Assembly (NCBI RefSeq): GCF_012272825.1
Contig: NZ_JAAWWS010000129.1
Location: 1 to 43,575, forward strand
Reading direction: 5' to 3'
From: Wenzhouxiangella sp. XN79A
GTDB taxonomy: Bacteria > Pseudomonadota > Gammaproteobacteria > Xanthomonadales > Wenzhouxiangellaceae
Length of the DNA stretch: 43,575 bases
The position numbers and the translations under genes are program-made. Shown here one piece after another: positions 1 through 7,327 of this stretch (position 1 is its first letter; the number at the start of each line of letters is the position of its first letter). The notes beneath the pieces were generated by a model. That model did no database searches and was not told the origin of the DNA. It saw only the letters and a program-made list of their open reading frames with translations.

Positions 1-25
1 GGCTATATCCGGATCTCGCAAAGCT
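1..25. repeat. Left terminal inverted repeat of the ISL3 element
   Basis: Matches the reverse complement of 1402-1426 at 19 of the first 23 positions. It lies 69 bp beyond the transposase stop codon. It defines the left boundary of the element, which is also the window edge. Confidence 0.8.
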
Positions 26-69
26 CTGATCGCCCGCAGCGCCTGATCTGACTGTCTTTGCCGGCGTTT

Positions 70-1311
70 TCATAGTGTGCGGAACCGCACTGGAATTTGC
101 CCAGGCAGATCGAGGTCTCCAACGGTCAGGTAGATCATGTCGGAGAACGCATCGAGATGGCGGAAGCCACTGGCGCGATTCTTGACGATCTTGACGATGC
201 GATTGAGTCCTTCAGCAATAGCGTTGGTCACGCGGGTGCCGATGAAGGCCAGCACGGCATCCTGGTGGCGTCGGAGGGTATGGACGAACTTTCGCAGCGG
301 CTCCAGGCGGCTGAGCAATGCACTTTTGGTCCACTGCTTCAGGAACCGCTCTGCCGCCCAGGGTGCCTGGTAGGTCCAGAAGTGCTCGAACTCTTCTTTC
401 AGGCGCCAGGCGCGATAGATTCGCCGGTTGTGTTTGTCGAGCGCATTGAGGTTTTGGGTATCGCGCCGGCTTCGGGTCGACGAATGGCGTGAGAGCAGCC
501 AGCGCAGCCCTTTGAGCGCCTTGCGTTCATCCCGGGTAGCCTCCCGCCACTGCTCTTTGCGAACCTCGTCGACGGCCTCGTTGAGCGCCTTAACGATGTG
601 GAAGCGGTCCAGCACCAGGGTGGCGTTCGGGCAGTGTGTCTGGATGGCCCCGATGTAGGCCTGGCTCATGTCGCAGCAGGCGGTCTGGATCCTGGCCTTC
701 TGGTAGTCGCTGAGCGCTTCGTTGAAGAACCGGTCGATCGCCGCTCGGGCCTTGCCCTGGCCGATCCAGACCACGCAGGAGCGCTCCAGGTCATAGACCA
801 GCGTGGCGTACTTGTGACCCTTGTGATAGGAGATTTCGTCAACGCCGATGGTCTTGAGGCCTCGGATGCGATGGCCCTCGCGCAACCGGCCAATGGTGCG
901 ATGGAGCAGATCCGAAAGGGTCGAGGCGGGCAACCGCAGCAGCTGGGCGGCGGCCTTTTGCGGCATGATCTGGCAGTAGCGCAGCATCAGGTATTCAAAG
1001 CGGTGACTCACCCGGCTGCCCGCCTCAGACCAAGGTAGCTGCTCGGTCACCCGGCCGTGGGTGTCACAACAGATCTCACGCGGCCAGTACATCAGCCAGA
1101 TCGACCAGGGTCCGACCGGAATATCACGCCAGTAGCGCACCTCGGAGCGCTGGCGAACGATACGTCCCCGCCGGCCGCACTCCGGACAGCGGCAGCCGTT
1201 CTTGTAGGGCTTGACCAATACCTCGAGCCGGTTGCCGCGCCGAAAGGCCAGTCCATTGCACCGGAAATCCTTGAACTTGAGCAGCTTTGCGATAAGCTTG
1301 TAGACGGTCAT
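70..1311 (-). CDS. ISL3-family transposase
   Basis: A 413-aa transposase that would cut and paste the surrounding element. The N-terminus carries a cysteine zinc-finger (CRCPECGRRG, about residues 40-48), as in ISL3 transposases. This is followed by a DDE-type catalytic region: Asp in GVDEISYHKGHKY, Asp in CCDMSQAY, and the late Glu in NAIAEGLNRIVK. LDRFHIVKALNEAVDEVR is also characteristic of the family. The start is the ATG at 1311, because AAAGGAAC lies just upstream of it; an in-frame extension to 1368 has no such site and begins within the element's leader. No frameshift or stop interrupts the frame, so it may be active. Confidence 0.9.
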   Translation of the reverse strand: MTVYKLIAKLLKFKDFRCNGLAFRRGNRLEVLVKPYKNGCRCPECGRRGRIVRQRSEVRYWRDIPVGPWSIWLMYWPREICCDTHGRVTEQLPWSEAGSRVSHRFEYLMLRYCQIMPQKAAAQLLRLPASTLSDLLHRTIGRLREGHRIRGLKTIGVDEISYHKGHKYATLVYDLERSCVVWIGQGKARAAIDRFFNEALSDYQKARIQTACCDMSQAYIGAIQTHCPNATLVLDRFHIVKALNEAVDEVRKEQWREATRDERKALKGLRWLLSRHSSTRSRRDTQNLNALDKHNRRIYRAWRLKEEFEHFWTYQAPWAAERFLKQWTKSALLSRLEPLRKFVHTLRRHQDAVLAFIGTRVTNAIAEGLNRIVKIVKNRASGFRHLDAFSDMIYLTVGDLDLPGQIPVRFRTL

Positions 1312-1401
1312 GGGGGTTCCTTTCTGTACTGTTTGTTCTGGAAAACAAAACTTTACAGGAGGCCCCATGACCTCTCAAATCAGACCGGATCAAGTCTGAA
1401 A

Positions 1402-1426
1402 TCCGTTGCGAGATTCGGATAGACCC
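1402..1426. repeat. Right terminal inverted repeat of the ISL3 element
   Basis: The reverse complement begins GGGTCTATCCGAATCTCGCA and pairs with bases 1-25. It lies 90 bp upstream of the transposase start, so the transposase promoter probably lies between this repeat and 1311. The A-rich tract just outside it (1425-1433) may be the target site. Confidence 0.8.
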
Positions 1427-1542
1427 AAAAAAATACAGAATCAGGCCTATCTCTCGAAAGCAGTAGTGTAGAAACTGGAAGCAAGCAATGAGCTGTGACT
1501 TTTTCGATATTTGAATCTGGCAGAAGCCGGCAGAGAACAGGG

Positions 1543-2610
1543 TCAAGAATTCGGCAGCAAAAGAACCAGGACCGAGAAGGCAAAAAGATTCTGCACCAGG
1601 TGCAGAACCATGACTAGTGAAATCGAGTTTTTCTTCTCTCGAATAAAATAGAACAGCATCCCAAAACAAAGAACGGTGGCCAAATAGGCCACCCAGGAAA
1701 AAAACAGCGAAATGTTGAAGCGCGCCCCATCTGTAGCAATCAAAAGGCTCCAAAGATAAGGTATGGAGTGAGCACCTGCAAAAAACCAACCGTTTATTCC
1801 CGCCCGGACGATGAGCCGAAGCCCCTTCGCCCTTCGTTCATAAAGCCAGCCTCTGAAGACAGCCTCCTCCCAGATCGGCGCAAGAACAATCGCGCTTAAA
1901 AAGAAAAACAACAGCAACTGCGGCTGATTAGTTTCAGCTTCTGATGCGACAAAATCCTGCCGAAGGACAACTTGCTCGCCATCGACGACCGGGCCGAAAG
2001 AGAAAACGAGCAAAGCATAAATAAGGCTTGAAACCAGCACCCCGAAAACTACCGGCACCAAGAGCCACCACGGCCGAACAATGATTTCGTTCGCTGCACG
2101 AAGAATATCGTCACGCATTGAAACCTTTCGCAACGCGAACCATACGACCGGAAAATGAATGAGGATGTAAACAAGCAATAGCCAAGGTGGGAATGACAGC
2201 TCCGTAGAATCTTCGAAACTTATATTTGAGACAGAAAATCCTGATTCATCCAGGAATTCAGCTAATGAAACGAACTGGTCATATGCTTTGTCAAGGCTGG
2301 TTTCCGAAAATCGGCAGAATGTGAATCGCGCACCCTGACCGGTCGATACCCCTTTGCCACATCTCCCTCCAAAACGCGCCGCCAAAGACCCTATGGACTC
2401 TCTGACTTTCTCGAGTTCAGCGCCATTCAGACTTGAATCAGAATCAAGAATCAAGAATTCGACATCGACATTAGCTGGCGAAATGTACGAACCAGCTACA
2501 AAAACAAGCGCACTGGCGAGCAAACCGAAAAAAACACAAAACCCGGCGGCTTTCGCGTGCAGGAGAATTTGCTCAACTAAAAGCCCGATCTTCTTACGCA
2601 TTACTTTCAT
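1543..2610 (-). CDS. CPBP-family intramembrane metalloprotease
   Basis: A 355-aa multispanning membrane protein of the CPBP (Abi/CAAX prenyl protease-like) family. All three signature motifs are visible: EEAVFR at residues 248-253 (EExxxR), the FxxxH motif ending at His281, and HLVQN at 337-341 (HxxxN). Together these form the metal-binding active site within the membrane. Hydrophobic spans occur at about 22-42, 142-160, 182-205, 232-247, 300-325 and 330-352. A soluble, probably periplasmic, domain occupies about 48-140, longer than usual before the catalytic core. The start could also be the second Met (residue 4); neither has a strong ribosome site. The gene is clearly less GC-rich than its chromosomal neighbours and sits between an IS and a secreted-protein gene on the same strand, which suggests acquired DNA. 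Bacterial CPBP members act in peptide processing or self-immunity, but the substrate here is unknown. Confidence 0.85.
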   Translation of the reverse strand: MKVMRKKIGLLVEQILLHAKAAGFCVFFGLLASALVFVAGSYISPANVDVEFLILDSDSSLNGAELEKVRESIGSLAARFGGRCGKGVSTGQGARFTFCRFSETSLDKAYDQFVSLAEFLDESGFSVSNISFEDSTELSFPPWLLLVYILIHFPVVWFALRKVSMRDDILRAANEIIVRPWWLLVPVVFGVLVSSLIYALLVFSFGPVVDGEQVVLRQDFVASEAETNQPQLLLFFFLSAIVLAPIWEEAVFRGWLYERRAKGLRLIVRAGINGWFFAGAHSIPYLWSLLIATDGARFNISLFFSWVAYLATVLCFGMLFYFIREKKNSISLVMVLHLVQNLFAFSVLVLLLPNS

Positions 2611-2674
2611 GCACAGTTATCGGCGCGGCAGTTGCCGCGCCTGCTCATCAATCGAAAGTCTTCTTGTGAGAAAA

Positions 2675-3250
2675 TCAACGCACCACAACGAAGTCCCTGC
2701 ATGAATGGCTTGCGCCAACTCCGCAGGCTCCCGCCTCGAAGGAATCGATGCCGCCGAAATTGGAACACGACCGGATTGCCCGTCTGTGAGCATTCTGATC
2801 TCGCATCTCACATAACGTAGAGCTGATCACCAGCCCAACGGCACAAAACCCAAAACTGAGCGGGTTGGAAACACATGGAATCCAGATTCCTTCGGTCGCA
2901 CTCGGCGGCAGCACTCCCCCAGAGGAAGTTCCGTCAGCACTGATTGCGCTCCAAGTCCCAGATTCGAAGTTCATCTGATAACTCGTCAATTCACCTTGAA
3001 TAGGCTTTGCAATATCGAACCGGAGAATGGATCTGGCAACGTCAACATCCAAGCTACCAGCGTCAAGGAAATCTTCTGCATTGATTTCGACATACTGACT
3101 CGCGATGCCAGGTACAGAAAAGAGCACTAATGACAAGACCCCTGCTGCTGCGAAAAAAGAAGCAGTGCAGGATTTCTTCTCCTCATGAACTCTTCGTTCA
3201 TTGCCGGATTCATTCCTCCTGAAAACACGAAGTGACGTATAGTTCTTCAT
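2675..3250 (-). CDS. Secreted cysteine-containing protein, function unknown
   Basis: A 191-aa protein I do not recognise. It has a long charged N-region (residues 1-30), a hydrophobic stretch (31-48) and an AS-Q type cleavage site near residue 51, so it is probably exported. The mature part has six cysteines (126, 136, 147, 162, 176, 184), five of them in the last 60 residues, preceded by a Ser/Gly-rich linker (about 104-115). A short hydrophobic segment at 129-145 could insert in a membrane. The start is firmly placed by GAGGAG eight bases upstream of the ATG. The stop lies 64 bp before the CPBP protease gene on the same strand, so the two are probably co-transcribed. Base composition is AT-richer than the chromosome around it. 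Confidence 0.65.
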   Translation of the reverse strand: MKNYTSLRVFRRNESGNERRVHEEKKSCTASFFAAAGVLSLVLFSVPGIASQYVEINAEDFLDAGSLDVDVARSILRFDIAKPIQGELTSYQMNFESGTWSAISADGTSSGGVLPPSATEGIWIPCVSNPLSFGFCAVGLVISSTLCEMRDQNAHRRAIRSCSNFGGIDSFEAGACGVGASHSCRDFVVVR

Positions 3251-3262
3251 AAGACAAGCTCC

Positions 3263-3460
3263 TCAGATTGGCCATGAATAGTGAAATCCGGCCGCTTCAG
3301 CCTGCAAAATAATCGAACAACCGTAGGCTGTTTCAACCAGATGGAAGCGTGTAGTTGGAACGACCTTTCCCCAGCAACAACGCTCGCTCATAGCCTGCAA
3401 GAGCTTCCTGAACTCGTGAATCGGCAAATTTCTGTAAATTCCGTAGGAAATCGACGCCAC
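3263..3460 (-). CDS. Possible small protein upstream of the secreted protein
   Basis: A 65-codon frame starting with GTG and sharing the low-GC character of the islet. Its TGA stop overlaps the ribosome site (GAGGAG) of the 191-aa secreted-protein gene and lies 12 bp before that gene's ATG, an arrangement typical of translational coupling. The product is not recognised and has no signal peptide or transmembrane helix. The GTG has only a poor ribosome site, so this may instead be leader sequence. The fused E1 gene ends 36 bp away on the same strand. Confidence 0.3.
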   Translation of the reverse strand: MASISYGIYRNLPIHEFRKLLQAMSERCCWGKVVPTTRFHLVETAYGCSIILQAEAAGFHYSWPI

Positions 3461-3496
3461 CTCACGTGGTACGAATTCCTACATCGATCAGTAGAT

Positions 3497-5716
3497 TTAT
3501 CCCAGCAAACCGACTATCGCAGCTCGGACACGCGCCTCGTCCGGCAGCATCAACCCGGCCGCATCGCCCAGCGGAATGTAGCAATCCACCCCGGTCACGC
3601 GGCGGATCGGGCGGTCGGCCGCGCCGTGTTCGACCAGGCCGGTGACCAGGCCTTCGCCGATACCGCCGTCCGGCCGACCCTCGTCGAGAACGAGCACCGC
3701 CGAGCAGTCCTTCGCGTGTTCGGCCACGGCTTCGACGTTCAGGGGTTTGAGCCAGCGCAGGTCGAGCACGCGGATCGCGATACCGCGTGATTCGGCCAGG
3801 TCTTTCGCCACGCGCAGCGCCATCGGCACGCCGTTGCCGTAGGTGGCGATCAGCAGGTCGGTGGCATCTTCGTGGTAGATGCGGGGCAAGAACGGCTCGA
3901 GGAACTCGCTCGGGGCCGGGTAGGCAAAGCTCCACTGGCCGTCGTCCTTCTCGTACAGGTCCTTGGTCATGTACAGGGCGATCGGCTCGATGATCGCGGT
4001 CACGCGGCCGTCGACGGTGGCCAGGGCGGCCAGGGTGCGCAGCATGCGCGCGGCATCGTCGCCGCGCGACGGGCAGCCGACGACCAGGCTTGGGATGTCG
4101 CGTAGCGCGGTCACCGAGTTGTCGTTGTGGAAGTGCCCGCCGAAGCCCTTCTGGTAGCCCAGCCCGGCGATCCGCGCGACCATCGGGTTGCGGAATTGAT
4201 CATTGGAAAAGTACTGCAGCGAACAGGCCTCGCCGCGCACCTGGTCGCAGGCGTTGTGGAAGTAGGCCAGGTACTGGATCTCGGGAATCGGCAGGTAGCC
4301 CATTGCGCCGTAGCCCTGGGCCAGGCCCAGGATGGTGGTCTCGTCGAGCAGCGTGTTGAACACGCGGGCCTGGCCGAAGCGCTTCCACAGGCCCTTGGTG
4401 ATCGTGTACACCCCGCCCTTGCGCGCCACGTCCTCGCCGAAGGCCAGCGCCTCCGGGTACTTCAGCAGCAGGTCGTGCAGCGCGCGGTTGATCTGGATCG
4501 CCATGTGCTTCGGCACGTCGTCTTCGGGCAGCCGACCGAAGCTTTCCTGCCGGAGCGACTGCGCGATGGTGCGGCCGGCCTCGTTGGCGACCTCGTCGGG
4601 CGAATACGGCGCCAGCGGGCGGACGATGTCCTCGACGGTGGTCAGGCGCGGCTTCGCGTCGGCCCGGTCGGCCTCGTCGAGGCACTGCCGACGCAGCGCC
4701 TCGTAGCGCTCGCGGATGCGCTTCGGCGTGGTCAGGCCGCGCGCGACCAGCCGCGTCGCCGAGACCAGCAGCGGGTCCAGCCCTTCCTGCTGCTCGAGTT
4801 CGTCGGGCGGGCGGTACTCGATCTCGAAGTCGGTGCCGGCATGGCCCATCAGGCGGGTCGTGTTCAGGTGCAGGAACACCGGCCGACGGCGGCCGCGGCA
4901 GAAGGCGACCGCGTCCTGCACCGGCTGCCAGCCGGCGGCCAGGTCCAGGCCGTCGGCGTAGCGGTACTCCAGCCCGTAGCGCGCGGCCATGGACTTCGCG
5001 ATCCACTGCGACGGCGTCGGCACGGAGATCCCGACCCGGTTGTCCTCGCAGACGAACAGGATCGGCAGCGGCAGGCTCTGGTGGGCGGTCCAGGCCGCGG
5101 TGTTGAACGCGGCCTGGGCCGTGGCGTGGTTGGTGCTGGCATCGCCGAAGCTGCAGACCACGATGGCGTCGTCGGGCACCGGCAGTTCGTGGTCGATGCG
5201 CTTGCCGTGGGTAATCGCCAGCGCGGTGCCGACCGCCTTCGGCAGGTGGCTGGCGATCGTCGAGGTCTGCGGCAGGATCCACAGGCCGCGATGTCCCCAG
5301 ACCTTGTGCCGGCCGCCGGACGCGACATCGTCGGCCGCGGCGGCGAAGGACAGGCAGGTGTCGTGGATGAAATCGGCGTCGGCGTCCTTCCGGTACCGCT
5401 CGGCGACGAAGGCGCCGGAGCGGTAGTGCAGAAAGGCCGGGTCGGTGGCGCGCGTGGCGCGACCGACCATCGCGTTGCCCTCGTGGCCCGACGAGCCGAT
5501 CGTGTAGAAGACCTTGTTCTCCTGGCGCTTGACCCGGGCCATCAGGTCGAGCTGGCGCGAGGCCAGCTGGCTGTCGAACAGTTCGAGCAGGTCCGAATCA
5601 TCGGGTCCCGGCGTTTCGCGACGCGGCGGGTCGCGCTCCAGCGCGTCGAGGTGGTCGAGGAATTGCCGATCGACGACCTCGGCGCGGTTCAGCTGGCGGG
5701 CACGAGACTGGCTCAT
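3497..5716 (-). CDS. Fused alpha-beta E1 component of 2-oxoacid dehydrogenase
   Basis: A 739-aa thiamine-diphosphate enzyme in which both E1 subunits of a branched-chain-type 2-oxoacid dehydrogenase are joined in one chain. Residues ~45-360 are the alpha-like half, with the ThDP/Mg motif GDASTN at 191-196 and the downstream CEDNRVGIS. Residues ~425-739 are the beta-like half (FGEDVARKGGVY, then EIQYLAYFHNACDQ). It would decarboxylate a 2-oxoacid and pass the acyl group to a lipoyl E2. No E2 or E3 gene is in the window. The start at 5716 is chosen because AGGGAG lies 5 bp upstream; the frame extends further upstream without support. It lies divergent from the DUF819 gene, and its 3' end abuts the low-GC islet. 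Confidence 0.88.
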   Translation of the reverse strand: MSQSRARQLNRAEVVDRQFLDHLDALERDPPRRETPGPDDSDLLELFDSQLASRQLDLMARVKRQENKVFYTIGSSGHEGNAMVGRATRATDPAFLHYRSGAFVAERYRKDADADFIHDTCLSFAAAADDVASGGRHKVWGHRGLWILPQTSTIASHLPKAVGTALAITHGKRIDHELPVPDDAIVVCSFGDASTNHATAQAAFNTAAWTAHQSLPLPILFVCEDNRVGISVPTPSQWIAKSMAARYGLEYRYADGLDLAAGWQPVQDAVAFCRGRRRPVFLHLNTTRLMGHAGTDFEIEYRPPDELEQQEGLDPLLVSATRLVARGLTTPKRIRERYEALRRQCLDEADRADAKPRLTTVEDIVRPLAPYSPDEVANEAGRTIAQSLRQESFGRLPEDDVPKHMAIQINRALHDLLLKYPEALAFGEDVARKGGVYTITKGLWKRFGQARVFNTLLDETTILGLAQGYGAMGYLPIPEIQYLAYFHNACDQVRGEACSLQYFSNDQFRNPMVARIAGLGYQKGFGGHFHNDNSVTALRDIPSLVVGCPSRGDDAARMLRTLAALATVDGRVTAIIEPIALYMTKDLYEKDDGQWSFAYPAPSEFLEPFLPRIYHEDATDLLIATYGNGVPMALRVAKDLAESRGIAIRVLDLRWLKPLNVEAVAEHAKDCSAVLVLDEGRPDGGIGEGLVTGLVEHGAADRPIRRVTGVDCYIPLGDAAGLMLPDEARVRAAIVGLLG

Positions 5717-5841
5717 GCGGACTCCCTGATTGAATGACGGTCTTCCGTAGCGCGGATTGTAAAGGCGCCCCGGTCCCGGCACACGCCGCTGCACCGCTTC
5801 GACCGGCTAGGATGCAGACACGCCCCCGACCCCGATCCGCC

Positions 5842-6987
5842 ATGTCGTCGATCCACATCCTCGCCGTCCTGCTCGCCGTCGTCGCCGCCGCCGACTGGCT
5901 CGGCCGCAAGCCCGGCGGCCGCATCCTCGGCGGCGCGCTGCTGGTCATCGTGCTGGCGGCGATCCTGGCCAATATCGGCGTGATCCCGCTGGCGTCGGCG
6001 AACGTGCCCGTCTACAACCAGCTGCTCGGCACGCTGGCGCCGATCTCGATCTTCTGGCTGCTGCTGAACGCGAAGCTCGGCTCGCTGAAGCGCGCCGGCG
6101 GCCCGATGCTGGCGATGTTCGCGATTGCGGCATTCGGCACCGTGCTCGGCGTGGTCGTCGCCGGTCTCTTGCTCGGCGCACCGGACTGGATGGGCGAGTG
6201 GTACGGCCCCCTGTCGGGCATGTTCGCGGCCACCTACATCGGCGGCGGCGCCAACTTCAACGCGCTGGCGATTCACTACGAGGTCTATGAGGCCGGCAAC
6301 CTGTACGCCGCCTCGGCAGTGGCCGACCACGTCATGACCGTGGTCTGGATCGCGCTGCTGCTGGCCTTTCCGAAGCTGGTTCGGGGCCTGCTGCCGAAGA
6401 TCGACGCCGTGCAGGAGGCCGACGACCCGGACGCACCCGGCCACCGCCCCGGCAAGCCCGGCCTGACCGATCTGGCCATGCTCGGCGCGCTCGGCGTCGG
6501 CGCCTTCGTCGTCTCCGACGCGCTGGCCGCGTGGAGCGCCGACGTGCTCGGCATCGCGATCCCGTCGATCCTGATCCTGACCACGCTGGCACTGATCCTG
6601 GCCCAGTTCGAGGCCATCGCCAGGCTCAGAGGCACCCAGGTGCTCGGCATGTACGGCGCCTACCTGTTCCTGGCCGCGCTGGCCGCCTACTGCGAAGTCG
6701 CCGCGCTCGGCGCGCTGGGCTGGCTCGGCATCAAGCTGCTCGCCTTCGTCGTGCTGCTCATCGCCATCCACGGCGCGGTCGTGATTCTCGGCGGCCGGCT
6801 GATGAAACAGTCGGCCGAAACCACCGCCGTGGTCTCGGCCACGACCGTCGGCGGCTCGACCGTCGTCCTGCCGCTGGTCGAGAAGTTCGACCGCCCGGAC
6901 CTGCTGCTGCCCGGCGTCGTGCTCGGCACGCTGGGCAATCTGCTCGGCACCTACGTCGGGTTCCTGCTGGTCTGGGCCCTTGCCTGA
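5842..6987 (+). CDS. DUF819-family integral membrane protein
   Basis: A 381-aa protein with about ten hydrophobic helices, of the DUF819 (YjcL-like) family. Recognisable family segments are MFAATYIGGGANFNALA near residue 130 and the late SAETTAVVSATTVGGSTVV; their duplicated Gly-rich half-motifs resemble those of secondary transporters. A polar loop (about 195-210) separates the two halves. Substrate and role are not established for this family. The ATG at 5842 begins directly before the first helix; upstream codons read through non-hydrophobic, Arg-rich sequence and are unlikely to be translated. It is divergent from the E1 gene (125-bp gap) and followed by a small membrane-protein gene. Confidence 0.82.
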   Translation: MSSIHILAVLLAVVAAADWLGRKPGGRILGGALLVIVLAAILANIGVIPLASANVPVYNQLLGTLAPISIFWLLLNAKLGSLKRAGGPMLAMFAIAAFGTVLGVVVAGLLLGAPDWMGEWYGPLSGMFAATYIGGGANFNALAIHYEVYEAGNLYAASAVADHVMTVVWIALLLAFPKLVRGLLPKIDAVQEADDPDAPGHRPGKPGLTDLAMLGALGVGAFVVSDALAAWSADVLGIAIPSILILTTLALILAQFEAIARLRGTQVLGMYGAYLFLAALAAYCEVAALGALGWLGIKLLAFVVLLIAIHGAVVILGGRLMKQSAETTAVVSATTVGGSTVVLPLVEKFDRPDLLLPGVVLGTLGNLLGTYVGFLLVWALA

Positions 6988-7059
6988 GGATCCCGGCCGT
7001 TGACCGCCCCCTCCCTCTGATCTAGTCTTCCCGGCTGACGTTGGACTCGAACACGAACC

Positions 7060-7266
7060 ATGGATCGTTCCCTGCTCGGACTGATCGTCGCGATCGTGCT
7101 GGTGACGATTCCGGCCGGCCTCTACGCGTGGCGGACCCTGCGCTCCCTCGATGAGAAAGAGCCTGCCGCCGAGGACCGCTTCGAAACCGGACTCTGGCTC
7201 GGCGCCGGCGCCGCCCTGGCGTGGTTCCTGGCCCTGCAGCTGACCCTGGGCATCGCCTTTCGCTGA
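7060..7266 (+). CDS. Small two-helix membrane protein, unknown function
   Basis: A 68-aa protein with hydrophobic helices at about residues 5-23 and 46-66, separated by an acidic loop (LDEKEPAAEDRFE). This helix-loop-helix pattern and its good codon use support a real gene. It lies 72 bp after the DUF819 gene and 61 bp before hrpB on the same strand. I cannot assign a function. A TATAGT at 7296-7301, just downstream, may be the -10 box for hrpB. Confidence 0.6.
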   Translation: MDRSLLGLIVAIVLVTIPAGLYAWRTLRSLDEKEPAAEDRFETGLWLGAGAALAWFLALQLTLGIAFR

Positions 7267-7327
7267 CGGCCGCCGGCGGGCCGCGCCGCGGTCGCTATAG
7301 TGCGCAGGTCCCGACGATCCGCCGCCC

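Larger units (their letters stand above)
1..1426 (-). mobile_element. Complete ISL3-family insertion sequence
   Basis: A single transposase gene is flanked by imperfect terminal inverted repeats. The left end reads GGCTATATCCGGATCTCGCA. The reverse complement of 1402-1426 starts GGGTCTATCCGAATCTCGCA. They agree at 19 of the first 23 positions, and the GG start and ~25-bp repeat length suit ISL3 elements. The bases right after the right end are AAAAAAAT, a plausible 8-bp target duplication, but its partner would lie outside the window. The element looks intact. Its outer end falls exactly on base 1, as expected if an assembly contig broke at a multicopy IS. Confidence 0.88.

Noticed and set aside
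2617-2820. Short frames of about 60 codons on both strands
   Set aside because: They overlap the 3' end of the secreted-protein gene and lack ribosome sites.
4127-5737. Long open frame (536 codons) on the plus strand opposite the E1 gene
   Set aside because: Antisense shadow in GC-rich DNA. The minus-strand frame shows clear E1 motifs and codon use.
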